This document shows, in pieces, positions 8,440-16,868 of a stretch of DNA of 64,000 nt. Under the pieces are notes generated by a model. The model saw only the letters and a list, made by a program, of their open reading frames with translations. It did not search any database and was not told the origin of the DNA. Positions within the stretch are counted from its first letter, which is position 1; every line of letters begins with the position of its first letter. This DNA comes from Gammaproteobacteria bacterium. GTDB lineage: Bacteria; Pseudomonadota; Gammaproteobacteria; Coxiellales; Coxiellaceae. The DNA is taken from the NCBI GenBank assembly GCA_023266215.1, contig JAHFRQ010000002.1, positions 259,158 through 323,157 of the forward strand, in the 5' to 3' direction. Position numbers and translations under genes: made by a program.

Positions 8440-9806
8440 AACCCAATCATAGCGACACCATCGTAGCGCAAGCAACAGCCAGCGGTCGTGGTGGCATTGG
8501 TATTGTGAGACTTTCAGGAAAAACCGCAAAATCAATTGGTGAGAAAATCACGCAGAAAAACTTTTCAGAACGCGTTGCAGAATTCACTTGTTTTTACGAT
8601 GAAAAAAATAATGTAATTGACCAAGGCATTATTTTATATTTTCAGCATCCGCATTCTTTTACGGGTGAAGATGTGGTTGAGTTACAAGCACACGGCAGCA
8701 GTGTTGTGCTAGATCAATTGATTAAAACAGCTTTGCACTTTGGCGCCAGAATGGCAAATCCTGGAGAATTTTCACTAAGGGCATTTTTAAACAAAAAAAT
8801 TGATTTGGCGCAAGCAGAATCTATTTGTGATTTAATTAATGCGCAATCAGAGAGAGCCGCGCAATCAGCTGTCAGATCACTGCAAGGTGAATTTTCACAA
8901 AAAATAAAAATATTACAAACCGCTATCACGCAATTGCGTATGCATGTTGAATCAGCAATTGATTTTCCAGAAGAAGAAATTGATTTTTTAAGTGATTCGC
9001 GCATTACTGAATTATTACAAAAAACAATAGATGATATTCTCACCGTTAAAAATCAGGCAAAACAAGGTGCATTACTACAGTCGGGTTTGCAAATCGTGAT
9101 CGCCGGAAAACCCAATGTTGGAAAATCAAGTTTATTAAATTACTTTTCAGGAAGGGATTCTGCAATTGTAACGAGTATTCCTGGCACGACACGCGATAGC
9201 TTGCGAGAAAGCATTAATTTAGATGGTCTAACGCTGCATATAATTGATACTGCAGGTTTGCGCGAAACAGATGATGTGATTGAGCAAGAAGGCATGAAAC
9301 GCGCGCATGCACACATTGCACAAGCAGATTTGATTTTATTGGTAATTAATGCTGCAGAAACAGCGTCTATTTCGCCATTAGAAATAAAAAAAATAATTGC
9401 GCAAGAAAATAAGCCCATTTTATTAATTAAAAATAAAATTGATTTAACAAATGAAAAACCAGAAATTATTTTGCACAATGATTATATTAATGATTATATT
9501 GAGGTAAAAATTTCAGTAGAGAAAAAATACGGCTTAGAATTACTTATTTCAGCATTAAAAAAATTCGCGGGATTTCAAACCAATGACACCGATAGCTTTA
9601 TTGCGCGTCGCCGTCATGTGGATGCGATTTCGCGTGCGACCTATTTTTTACTACAAGGACAATCTGAGCTAAAAAATCATCATGCAGGTGAATTATTGGC
9701 AGAAGATTTAAGACAAGCTCAGCTTGCTTTATCTGAGATCACTGGTGAATTTTCATCCGATGATTTGCTGGGTGAGATTTTTTCAACCTTTTGTGTTGGG
9801 AAATAA
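8436..9806 (+). CDS. mnmE: tRNA uridine-5-carboxymethylaminomethyl(34) synthesis GTPase MnmE
   Basis: Works with MnmG to place the cmnm5 group on wobble uridine of tRNAs. 456 residues from GTG 8436. The frame stays open to 8391, but that part belongs to the end of the ATPase gene, and residues from SDTIVAQATASGRGGIGIVR match the normal MnmE N-terminus. Seen: the folate-binding N-domain, G1 GKPNVGKSSL, G3 DTAGLRE, G4 NKID and the C-terminal FCVGK (family C[IV/L]GK with essential Cys). Its partner mnmG is at 20136. Confidence 0.96.
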   Translation: MKPNHSDTIVAQATASGRGGIGIVRLSGKTAKSIGEKITQKNFSERVAEFTCFYDEKNNVIDQGIILYFQHPHSFTGEDVVELQAHGSSVVLDQLIKTALHFGARMANPGEFSLRAFLNKKIDLAQAESICDLINAQSERAAQSAVRSLQGEFSQKIKILQTAITQLRMHVESAIDFPEEEIDFLSDSRITELLQKTIDDILTVKNQAKQGALLQSGLQIVIAGKPNVGKSSLLNYFSGRDSAIVTSIPGTTRDSLRESINLDGLTLHIIDTAGLRETDDVIEQEGMKRAHAHIAQADLILLVINAAETASISPLEIKKIIAQENKPILLIKNKIDLTNEKPEIILHNDYINDYIEVKISVEKKYGLELLISALKKFAGFQTNDTDSFIARRRHVDAISRATYFLLQGQSELKNHHAGELLAEDLRQAQLALSEITGEFSSDDLLGEIFSTFCVGK

Positions 9807-9860
9807 ATTAAAAACCGCTACAATAACGAATAAAATTCGCAGCTGGACAGGGAGCGCCAA

Positions 9861-10460
9861 ATGAAATTAACTAAAAAAATTATTATATCTTTCGCATTGG
9901 TTGCCGCAGGATTTGTTTCAGCAGGATTGGCTGATCCCACCACAGATGACCCAACGCATTATGAGCCGAAATATAACCGTTTTGAAAATCCCTATCTTTC
10001 TGTCAATGTTGGCCCTGCCTATGCGGGCCCGATGAATTACAAGACGCTGCGATATTCAGGCCAAGGATTAAGAGGTGAGGGTGCTAATCTGTTTCTGGGT
10101 GATCAATTCTACCCGTATTTTGCAGCTGAGATCGGGTTTAGCGCATTGGATTATCCAACAATGGGCAGTTTACTTTTATTATCATTAAACGGACGTCTGA
10201 CCTTTCCAATTGGCGAGCGTTTTTCGATATATGGCAAATTAGGACCGGGCTTAGCTGAATTAACAACCTGTCGGAATAGTAAATGTACTACGTCATCCTC
10301 GACTGTGCCTGCATTTGGTGGCGGATTGGGCTATGGTTTTGCATCCCGATGGATGGCGGCACTCGAATACAATGGGACGTATCTGCCAGAATCGGTTGAT
10401 AATGGCCAAGGCAATTTTGGCGCGTTAACATTGGGCGTGACGTATTACTTCGTTTGGTAG
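9861..10460 (+). CDS. Small outer-membrane beta-barrel protein
   Basis: 199 residues with a signal peptide (KIIISFALVAAGFVSAGLA, cleavage near residue 24), alternating amphipathic strands, repeated Gly-Tyr segments (FGGGLGYGF, AALEYNGTY) and a terminal aromatic strand (LGVTYYFVW) as recognised by the BAM complex. This fits an 8-stranded OmpA/OprF-like or Opa-like barrel. No specific ligand can be inferred. It resembles the second barrel at 28216 in overall plan, with little residue identity visible. Confidence 0.75.
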   Translation: MKLTKKIIISFALVAAGFVSAGLADPTTDDPTHYEPKYNRFENPYLSVNVGPAYAGPMNYKTLRYSGQGLRGEGANLFLGDQFYPYFAAEIGFSALDYPTMGSLLLLSLNGRLTFPIGERFSIYGKLGPGLAELTTCRNSKCTTSSSTVPAFGGGLGYGFASRWMAALEYNGTYLPESVDNGQGNFGALTLGVTYYFVW

Positions 10461-10517
10461 TTCATATTGACAATATGAACTAATGGCCAGATCTTAATAT
10501 TGGTAATATGAACCAAA
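10458..10517. repeat. Tandem palindromes with no adjacent gene
   Basis: A perfect palindrome, TAGTTCATATTG-A-CAATATGAACTA (10458-10482), begins at the stop codon of the barrel gene. A degenerate second copy lies at 10494-10513, matching the core of the first at about 17 of 20 positions. TTGACA is embedded in the first. The layout resembles the operator/promoter regions of the ATPase genes at 7288 and 22145, but no such gene follows. Confidence 0.7.
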
Positions 10518-10587
10518 CTTGTTTTTTGTCTTGAGTAAACGCGCGCATTTTTCTGTGCGTCAATAAAAAAACTTAAGCTAATCTAAC

Positions 10588-10755
10588 TTATCTATTTCTT
10601 CTAAACATATGCACGATAAGCGAGACGATAAACAAAATTAGAAAAATCACAAATAATATTTTTGCAATACCGGCAGCTTGAACCGCAATGCCAGTAAAAC
10701 CCAACAGACCTGCAATGATTGCCACCACAAGAAAAATCAACACCCAACTTAACAT
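10588..10755 (-). CDS. DUF1328/YtjA-family small membrane protein
   Basis: 55 residues, [20 protein letters not shown] followed by [20 protein letters not shown] and a short basic end (HMFRRNR). These are two hydrophobic helices joined by the GFTGIA..AAGIAK hinge typical of DUF1328. AAGGAA lies 8 bases before the ATG. Function unknown; homologues are small inner-membrane proteins often linked to stress. A 65-residue Cys-containing frame over the same DNA is a shadow. Confidence 0.9.
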   Translation of the reverse strand: MLSWVLIFLVVAIIAGLLGFTGIAVQAAGIAKILFVIFLILFIVSLIVHMFRRNR

Positions 10756-11065
10756 AATTAATTCCTTTTAATTTAGATACAAAGTTAGATAAACACATTA
10801 ATCATACTGGGTTTTTTTTCGGTTTACCAATCTAAAGTCCACCATCATGCTATTGCTGTAAAGTAAATCTATAGCGGGCTAACCGGATTGTGTTTTATTA
10901 TCACTGAATGGTGATAGATATCTTGTTGCAGCAAATGATCCTGTTACGCATCCTATCTGCGCAAACATGACTAAAATTACTATTGGTTTGAAGGAGCCGC
11001 GAATACAGCCTTGTACTCAAGGCGAAATGAGCGGATTTATGCTAAATTAATAGCAGCAAAGATTG
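10756..11065. other. Intergenic region with hairpin and hairpin repeat copy 2
   Basis: No gene seen. Upstream sequence of the DUF1328 gene, a small hairpin TATCAC-TGAAT-GGTGATA at about 10899-10916 without a T-run, then copy 2 of the dispersed repeat (10980-11037) just before the kinase-like gene. Confidence 0.6.
10980..11037 (+). repeat. Dispersed hairpin repeat, copy 2
   Basis: CTATTGGTTTGAAGGAGCCGC, then inner hairpin GCCTTG-TACT-CAAGGC, then GAAATGAGCGGATT. Nearly the same as copies 1 and 5; AATACA replaces CACTGTA before the inner stem. Confidence 0.85.
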
Positions 11066-12055
11066 ATGAGCACTAAATTTATGCTAGAAAATAGCAATTT
11101 AAATAAAGAAATTATCAAGTGGGGTCGCGACACTCTTTTATCGCGCGGGTATGCATTAAAAGACAGCTTACCCGAAACTATTCAAAACACACCATGGTCT
11201 TATGTGGTTCGTTTTGCGACATCCGATGGGTATATTTATTTAAAACGAATGCCTGCGTTGTTAGCGTTAGAGCCTATTATTATAGAGATTTTGCATGATC
11301 AATTTCACGCCGCTGTTCCAAACATTATTGCACATAACGCAAAACTAAATTGTTTTTTAATGAAAGATGCGGGCAGGCCATTGCGAGAAATTTTAAAGAG
11401 TAAATTCGACATAACCTTATTTTGCAAAGCCATTGATCAATTTACATTAACGCAATTAGTCGTCGCAGATCACGTTAATATTTTTCTGAATATTGGCGTT
11501 CCAGACTGGCGATTAGATAAATTAACTAATTTATTTGTGAAATTGCTTTCACAAAGAGAAATATTAATAGCAGATGGATTGTTGCAAATTGAAATAGATA
11601 AATTAGAAATACTTATTCCAACCATTTCAAATTTATGTAAAAAATTATCTGACTATGCGATTAAGCCAAGCATTGTTCAGCCTGATTTTAATGATAATAA
11701 CACGCTTATAGCAGATGGTTCGCAAGATATCACCATGATTGATTTAGGTGAAATAGTGATTTCACATCCATTTTTTTCATTGCTAAATTGCTTGCGGCAA
11801 GCAAAAAAACATCACAAGCTGACAGATAAAAATAATTCATATTTGCAGCTGATGAATGCGTGCCTTAAAAATTATATGGATTTTGACTCTAAAGAAAATT
11901 TACTGGATGCTTTTAGGATCGCAAATATCTTGTGGTTTGTTTATGATGCTTTGGCTCAATATAGATTAATGCTTGCGTGCGATAAAGCAAGATTTTTGGA
12001 CTTTCAAAGGCAGGGAAAATTAAGTGACGCATTGAAGGGATTGCTTGATTTGTAA
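11066..12055 (+). CDS. Aminoglycoside phosphotransferase/choline kinase-like protein
   Basis: 329 residues with an APH-like fold pattern: a nucleotide-lobe strand pair (WSYVVRFATSDGYIYLKRMP with the Lys), FLMKDAGRPLRE hinge, a Brenner-like loop VQPDFNDNNTL in which the usual His of HxDxxxxN is replaced by Gln-Pro, and a metal-binding IDLGE where DxGD is usual. The catalytic Asp and Asn remain, so activity is possible. The substrate is unknown; antibiotic resistance should not be assumed. A TTG three bases earlier is possible, but ATG 11066 is preferred. Confidence 0.65.
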   Translation: MSTKFMLENSNLNKEIIKWGRDTLLSRGYALKDSLPETIQNTPWSYVVRFATSDGYIYLKRMPALLALEPIIIEILHDQFHAAVPNIIAHNAKLNCFLMKDAGRPLREILKSKFDITLFCKAIDQFTLTQLVVADHVNIFLNIGVPDWRLDKLTNLFVKLLSQREILIADGLLQIEIDKLEILIPTISNLCKKLSDYAIKPSIVQPDFNDNNTLIADGSQDITMIDLGEIVISHPFFSLLNCLRQAKKHHKLTDKNNSYLQLMNACLKNYMDFDSKENLLDAFRIANILWFVYDALAQYRLMLACDKARFLDFQRQGKLSDALKGLLDL

Positions 12056-12061
12056 GACAAG

Positions 12062-12105
12062 CCTTAATCGCCGTGTTATTTATTCACAAAACAAGGCAAT
12101 TAAGG
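12062..12105. terminator. Stem-loop between convergent genes
   Basis: CCTTAATCGCC (12062-12072) pairs with GGCAATTAAGG (12095-12105) with one mismatch and a 22-base loop, between the convergent kinase-like and hydrolase genes. There is no clear T-run, so termination is an inference from position. Confidence 0.35.
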
Positions 12106-13362
12106 TTAGCCCGGCAAAAGTTTCGGCTCGACATAAGTCAGATTTTTTTTAGTAAACCCTAAGCTTTTCCAGGCTGCTGAATTAATCTGTTGTCGAAAAT
12201 ATTTTTCAGGAATATCTTTTGGAAATGGCGTTACGCGATTTGTCAGTAAAATGACATAAATACCCTGTTTTTGGCTAATCCAAATAGAAGTGCCTGTATA
12301 TCCTGTGTGACCATATGCATTTGGATCAATATAAAAACCAGCGGTGAATTGCTCGGGCGATTCATAAAATTGCCGATCGCCAAAGTATCCAGATGGGCGA
12401 TCATGCAAAGGCAAAGTTGATTTAGGATTATAAACCGTGTCCCAGCCCAATGCGCGCGAATTTAATGGCAAAGCATTTACGCGCCGCGTAAATAAATTAA
12501 CCGTAGATGCTTTAAAAATTCTGACACCTTTGTATTCTCCATGATTTAGCATCATTTGAGCAAAAATACCTAAATCATGTATGGTAGAAAATAATCCGGC
12601 ATTCCCCGATACGCCACCCAAAGCACGCGCCATGGGATCATCGACAATGCCTTTTAGCAATGCCTTCTGATTTGCATCATAGGAAGTTGGCACAATAGAT
12701 GACGCTTCTTTTTGGGAAGGATTATAAAATGTTTGGTTCATGCCCAGCGGCTTAAAAATAGTTTGAGCCACAAATTGATTTAAGGGTTGACCCGAAATTT
12801 TCTGAACAATTTTTCCGAGCAAAATAAAATTAATATCTGAGTAGCGATACTTTGTGCCAGGATAATTAAGAACAGGTGTTTCTAGAATTCCCTGCCAGCG
12901 CTGCTTCATTGTTAAATTTTTATTGATAATAAAATTATTATCAGCCGGTAATCCTGAAGTATGTGTGAGTAACTGAAAAATAGTAATCTTTGCTTTTAAT
13001 TTTGTTTGCTGAGATGTAGGCCCTGCAAAATTAGGTAAAAAACTAATAACTTTATCATTTAATTTAATTTTACCCTGGTCATATAACTTCATGACGGCAG
13101 AAGTGGTTGCAATAACTTTAGTTAAAGAAGCGATATCAAATAAAGAATTATTTTGATCTCGTGTTTTTTTTGAATATGTAAAATAACCAAAACAGCGATC
13201 AATCAAAATTTGCTTAGCATTTCCTGCCTGAATACATCCGCCTGGAAAAGCATGTTCTTGTACAGCCTCTTGCATTAGCTTATTTAAATGCCCGTCAGCA
13301 TAACTGTTGAATACAAAACAAGACAGCATAATACTAACTAAAAATATTTTTATGATACGCAT
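12106..13362 (-). CDS. Serine beta-lactamase-family hydrolase (class C/EstB-like)
   Basis: 418 residues starting with a signal peptide (MRIIKIFLVSIMLSCFVFNS, cut near YADG), so it is periplasmic or secreted. Seen: catalytic SxxK as ASLTKV, the YxN-equivalent YSD, LLTHTSGLP and GHTGYTGTS near the C-terminus, a set found in the Pfam Beta-lactamase family (esterases, D-amino-acid peptidases, PBP4*-like). A 22-residue upstream extension is possible but would bury the signal peptide. Role unknown; cell-wall peptide or ester hydrolysis is most likely. Confidence 0.8.
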   Translation of the reverse strand: MRIIKIFLVSIMLSCFVFNSYADGHLNKLMQEAVQEHAFPGGCIQAGNAKQILIDRCFGYFTYSKKTRDQNNSLFDIASLTKVIATTSAVMKLYDQGKIKLNDKVISFLPNFAGPTSQQTKLKAKITIFQLLTHTSGLPADNNFIINKNLTMKQRWQGILETPVLNYPGTKYRYSDINFILLGKIVQKISGQPLNQFVAQTIFKPLGMNQTFYNPSQKEASSIVPTSYDANQKALLKGIVDDPMARALGGVSGNAGLFSTIHDLGIFAQMMLNHGEYKGVRIFKASTVNLFTRRVNALPLNSRALGWDTVYNPKSTLPLHDRPSGYFGDRQFYESPEQFTAGFYIDPNAYGHTGYTGTSIWISQKQGIYVILLTNRVTPFPKDIPEKYFRQQINSAAWKSLGFTKKNLTYVEPKLLPG

Positions 13363-13439
13363 TGAAAACTGAAACCATTTTAATTGTAATTTAAAAACAA
13401 GTCTAAAAAGGCATGCTTGGCATTGCAACTTTGCAAGAG

Positions 13440-13715
13440 CTACCGATGCTTATGCGAATCCTGCACTGCTTTTGCCAGCAATATTTTCATTAATGATTGA
13501 TATGGAATATCATCTTTATTTGCCATCACTTTAATTGCATTGAGCAGATTTTCAGGAATTCGCAAAGAAATAGTTTTAACGGATGGCTTTAAATTTGGAA
13601 AAGTAGATTTTTTCGCTTTTGACCAATCAAGATAATCCGCAGAGTCATGCTCCTGCCAAAAATCAGATTCATTGATTTGAGTTTTAAATTTGGGTAATTT
13701 TTTAGGCTTGCTCAT
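13440..13715 (-). CDS. brnA: BrnA antitoxin
   Basis: 91 residues. The basic N-terminus is followed by a ribbon-helix-helix domain (VKTISLRIPENLLNAIKVMANKDDIPYQSLMKILLAKAV). BrnA neutralises BrnT and represses the operon. It overlaps the 3' end of the brnT gene by 14 bases, the usual toxin-first order of this type II system. Confidence 0.88.
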   Translation of the reverse strand: MSKPKKLPKFKTQINESDFWQEHDSADYLDWSKAKKSTFPNLKPSVKTISLRIPENLLNAIKVMANKDDIPYQSLMKILLAKAVQDSHKHR

Positions 13716-14010
13716 AAATACCTCGCTCTTTTTTGCTCATGTCTCTCGCTGAAATCACTCTAATTAATTCCTTTCTGATAGTGAATACAATAAATAATTT
13801 TCGATGGTTGTTTGTTTTACCCAATATATAATTTCTGTTTTCAGATTGAGAATGTTTTGTATCTTCATATAACAAAATCGGCTTGTTGAAAAATACTTCT
13901 TCGCATTCGGAGCGGGACACTTTATGTCCCAGCCAGTTTTTATCAGCATTGCCTGAATCCCGCTCAAATCCATGAGGTTGTTCTAATATATTTATATTGA
14001 TTTCTACCAT
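13702..14010 (-). CDS. brnT: BrnT toxin (RelE-fold RNase)
   Basis: 102 residues of the BrnT family, ribosome-independent RNases. Seen: an N-terminal FERDSGNADKNWLGHKVS segment (normally FEWDP.KA..N..KHGV.F), an EEVFFNKPILLYEDTKHSQSENR stretch, LGKTNNHRKLFIVFTIR, and the C-terminal VISARDMSKKERGIYE with Arg and Glu at the conserved sites. The acidic and His positions in the first block are shifted from consensus, so the toxin may be weakened. Confidence 0.85.
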   Translation of the reverse strand: MVEININILEQPHGFERDSGNADKNWLGHKVSRSECEEVFFNKPILLYEDTKHSQSENRNYILGKTNNHRKLFIVFTIRKELIRVISARDMSKKERGIYEQA

Positions 14011-14019
14011 AGCATTAAA

Positions 14020-14042
14020 TTGTATATGATAAAAATATACAA
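14020..14042 (-). promoter_or_regulatory. Probable BrnTA operator
   Basis: Perfect inverted repeat TTGTATAT-7 bases-ATATACAA immediately upstream of the brnT start. BrnA/BrnT complexes repress by binding such palindromes. Assignment is from position. Confidence 0.5.
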
Positions 14043-14095
14043 ATCAACTCAACTCAAATCAACTCAACACAACTCAAATCAGCTGAACTGTAAAT
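14041..14095. repeat. Degenerate AACTCA tandem repeat
   Basis: A low-complexity tract made of CAACTCAA/AATCAACTCAA units, behind the brnT start. A hairpin-like pair, AGCAGC / GCTGCTTTTTTT, spans about 14105-14158 with a long loop. No gene is seen in 14011-14231. Confidence 0.55.
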
Positions 14096-14231
14096 CTAAG
14101 CCGTAAGCAGCATAACCCATTGAATTTTAGTTTTTCCATCGTTTTAGCTGCTTTTTTTATGTGCGATTTAAGATTTGTTTAAGGAAACGCTGGTAGGATT
14201 ATAACTATTCAAACGCAAAGAGGTTAATTTA

Positions 14232-14612
14232 ATGAGCCAAACAAAAAAAAGTCCTTATGAGTGCCCAAAGTGTAAAAAATGCCCTTGTGGCTGTCCTGGC
14301 GGTGGTGGCGGTGGTGGTTCAGATGACGATGAAACAAAAACCCTCGAGCAGAATTTAAAAAACGCAGATGTCGTTACAAAACCGAATATTATAAGCATAA
14401 GCGGAAGCGACGAAAAATCTGAGAGATTATTTTCTGTCGCAATATGCGCGCCAAAGCCAGCCTCAACCAAATCAGCAGAATCGCCAGAAAAAGATAATGC
14501 ATTCTCTTTTTTGTCACTATTAACATGCCAAGCAAGCTTTTTTGGTGGAATGCAAAATATTGACAAAGCATTTGAAAGTGAACCAGACAGCACACCAACC
14601 AGTCAATTATAA
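14232..14612 (+). CDS. Small Cys/Gly-rich protein, unknown
   Basis: 126 residues that I do not recognise. Residues 10-22 hold CPKCKKCPCGCP, five cysteines in 11 positions, followed at once by seven glycines and an acidic SDDDE stretch. The rest is polar with one mildly hydrophobic patch (FSFLSLLTCQASFFGG). AAAGAGG precedes the ATG. It lies 61 bases before an ABC exporter gene in the same direction. It could be a metal-binding protein, a secreted peptide precursor or an anchored accessory of the exporter. The minus-strand frames here are shadows. Confidence 0.65.
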   Translation: MSQTKKSPYECPKCKKCPCGCPGGGGGGGSDDDETKTLEQNLKNADVVTKPNIISISGSDEKSERLFSVAICAPKPASTKSAESPEKDNAFSFLSLLTCQASFFGGMQNIDKAFESEPDSTPTSQL

Positions 14613-14673
14613 AAATAATAGAATATTTTAGGAAAATAAAAACAAGGAGAAAATTAAAATCAGAGGTTCTGAC

Positions 14674-16635
14674 ATGAGAAAGTTACTTTCTAATCTCCAA
14701 GAGATTTTTTCTAAAAAAAAGAAATTAAAGAACGATGAAGAAATCTCAAATGATAGTTTTTCGCTTGATATTCTGCCAGAGCAATCTTCTCTACCAAATC
14801 TTTCAACACAGCAGCTTTTAAAAAATTATCTTGATTTCATTTTTGCACCTGAAAATCGTTTACGAATTACCACCGCTTCTATTCTAACAATCGTTATTAC
14901 TATTTTTTCTATTCTTGCGCCTTATTATCTTGGGTTAATTATCGCATCGCTTAACGATCATAAAAAAGAAGGTGAAAATTCTGCGAAAGATTCAGCAATC
15001 GCAATAGAAACGATAATCACTATTGTTTTGGTCAATGCAATAGCACCATTGCTTTCAAATGCACGTGACCAGCTATTAGCGCCATTTGGTGCGCATAATG
15101 CAAAAAAATTATTAAGACAGATTGTGAGAAAACAAATTCACGATCAATCATTAGGAAGTCACGTAGAAAGCGCACAATCGGCTAATAGTTATCTTATGCA
15201 AAAAGGCTATGCTGTATCGCAAATCGGCACACCAGTTTTAACACGAATAGCGCCAAAATTTTTGGAATTACTGATTGCAAGTACAGCGCTTACTTTTAAT
15301 TATGGTGCATCAATGGGTGTTGGTGTATTAGCACTATCTGCGGTCTTTACAATTTATTGTGCCAAAACAATTAAGCCATTAATAGCAGCCGATACAAATA
15401 TGTTAAATATTGGTGGAAAATCATGGGGGAAAATGCACGCTGCTGTTTCGCAATATAAAGTGCTGCATGATTGCGGAAAAAGCGATGAGATTTTAGCCGA
15501 AATTGATGCGCTCACAGAAGAGGCAGCGCAAGCAGAAATTAATGTCGTTAATACACCATTAAAAATTAATGCAGGACATATTTTAATTGCTAATATTGGC
15601 GTGTTTTTCATGCTGCTATCTCAACGAGAAAAAATTGCACCCGCTAATTTTTCTATATTATTTTCATATTTAATTCAATTGGCTTTATCCATGCCGTCTG
15701 TAGGACAAGCGCTTAACGAAGTTTTTGCAAAGTATCCTAATCTAAAATCTGTATTTGAAGCATTGGCAAAACCACCTGAAATAATCGATACAGGCACTGA
15801 ATCATTAATGCTAAATCAGGGCGCGCATATCCGATTTGAAAATATTAGATTTTCTTATCCAGGAAAACCGCTTACTTTTGAGAATCTAACATTGGACATT
15901 CCAAAAGGACAAATCGTTGCAATCGTAAGTGATAGCGGCGTCGGTAAATCAACATTGTTTAATTTATTGTTTCGTTATTATTCGCCAAAAAGTGGCCGCA
16001 TTACTATTAATGATCAAGAAATTTCAGATATTAAACTCAAGGAATTGCGCGATAATATTATTATGGTTGAGCAAACACCTAATTTATCCGCAGGAACGAT
16101 TCGCGAAAATATTGTATTTGGCGCAAAAGATCGCGCTGCAATGACAGATGAAATGATTTATGAATTAGCAGAAAAATTAAAACTAAAGAAATTTATTTGT
16201 GCTTTAACAAAAGAAAAAACTGTTGATATAGAAACATTTAAACGAGGATTAGATATTCACGTCGGCAATGGCAAAAAGCTTTCCGGTGGCCAGCAACAAA
16301 AAATATCTATTTTAAGAGGGTTTGCAAAGGAAGCGCCTATTCGCTTATTAGATGAAATCACTGCGTCATTGGATCCCAGATCTGCCAGAAAAATAATGAC
16401 TGCCGTTAGAAAAACATCAAATGAAAATACAACAACCTTAATTATCACGCACAAATTAGCAGAGATTGAATTTGCTGATCAAATTTTTATATTAAAAGAG
16501 GGCTGTGTTTATGCGAAAGGTACGCATAACGAATTATTAAATAATTGTGAGTTATATAGCAGCATATTAGCCAAAGAAGATTCGAGCAGCGAAGAAGACG
16601 CGGCAAGTGTAAACGTTTTAGCTTGCGTTCGATAA
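14674..16635 (+). CDS. ABC exporter, fused membrane and ATPase domains
   Basis: 653 residues. A hydrophilic N-terminus of about 65 residues is followed by a six-helix type IV exporter domain (TTASILTIVITIFSILAPYYLG... to about 360) and a nucleotide-binding domain: Walker A SDSGVGKSTL, signature LSGGQQQK, Walker B PIRLLDE, switch His ITHKLAE. The layout resembles the ATM1/HMT/ABCB7 half-transporters more than peptidase-containing bacteriocin exporters, as no C39 peptidase is present. It likely works as a homodimer. Cargo unknown; the preceding Cys-rich protein is the natural candidate partner. Confidence 0.85.
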   Translation: MRKLLSNLQEIFSKKKKLKNDEEISNDSFSLDILPEQSSLPNLSTQQLLKNYLDFIFAPENRLRITTASILTIVITIFSILAPYYLGLIIASLNDHKKEGENSAKDSAIAIETIITIVLVNAIAPLLSNARDQLLAPFGAHNAKKLLRQIVRKQIHDQSLGSHVESAQSANSYLMQKGYAVSQIGTPVLTRIAPKFLELLIASTALTFNYGASMGVGVLALSAVFTIYCAKTIKPLIAADTNMLNIGGKSWGKMHAAVSQYKVLHDCGKSDEILAEIDALTEEAAQAEINVVNTPLKINAGHILIANIGVFFMLLSQREKIAPANFSILFSYLIQLALSMPSVGQALNEVFAKYPNLKSVFEALAKPPEIIDTGTESLMLNQGAHIRFENIRFSYPGKPLTFENLTLDIPKGQIVAIVSDSGVGKSTLFNLLFRYYSPKSGRITINDQEISDIKLKELRDNIIMVEQTPNLSAGTIRENIVFGAKDRAAMTDEMIYELAEKLKLKKFICALTKEKTVDIETFKRGLDIHVGNGKKLSGGQQQKISILRGFAKEAPIRLLDEITASLDPRSARKIMTAVRKTSNENTTTLIITHKLAEIEFADQIFILKEGCVYAKGTHNELLNNCELYSSILAKEDSSSEEDAASVNVLACVR

Positions 16636-16640
16636 ACTTA

Positions 16641-16770
16641 CCATTGGTTTAAAGGAGCCGCGCATGCAGTACTGCAAAGCAGTACGAAATAAGCGGATAA
16701 AGTAAATAAATTTCATCCGCTTATTGCGCTTGCTTTGCAAGCTCCATGCGCGGCTCCTTCAAACCTAGGG
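16641..16770. repeat. Dispersed hairpin repeat, inverted pair (copies 3 and 4)
   Basis: Two copies face each other: 16641-16698 on the plus strand and 16714-16770 on the minus strand, with about 15 bases between. The inner stems differ (GTACTGC/GCAGTAC and GCTTGC/GCAAGC), but both keep the loop AAA and the flanking CCGC/GCGG pair. The whole block can fold into one long cruciform, like the paired REP units of a BIME. Confidence 0.85.
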
Positions 16771-16868
16771 CAAATTTACAAATCTGAAAAAGCATGTCTG
16801 GCAACAAGGCGTCAAATATGCTATTATGTTTCTTGAAATAGTCATAAATGTATATTTTGAGAAACGAA

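Noticed and set aside
10601..10798. 65-residue Cys-containing minus-strand frame
   Set aside because: It is a shifted frame over the DUF1328 gene (10588-10755), which has the recognisable protein and a good ribosome site.
11066..12055. Aminoglycoside resistance gene
   Set aside because: Only the fold pattern is shared; the catalytic loop is altered and there is no resistance context.
14255..14593. 112-residue minus-strand frame with poly-Pro
   Set aside because: It is the complement of the Cys/Gly-rich gene (Gly codons read as Pro); the plus strand has the ribosome site and a downstream partner.
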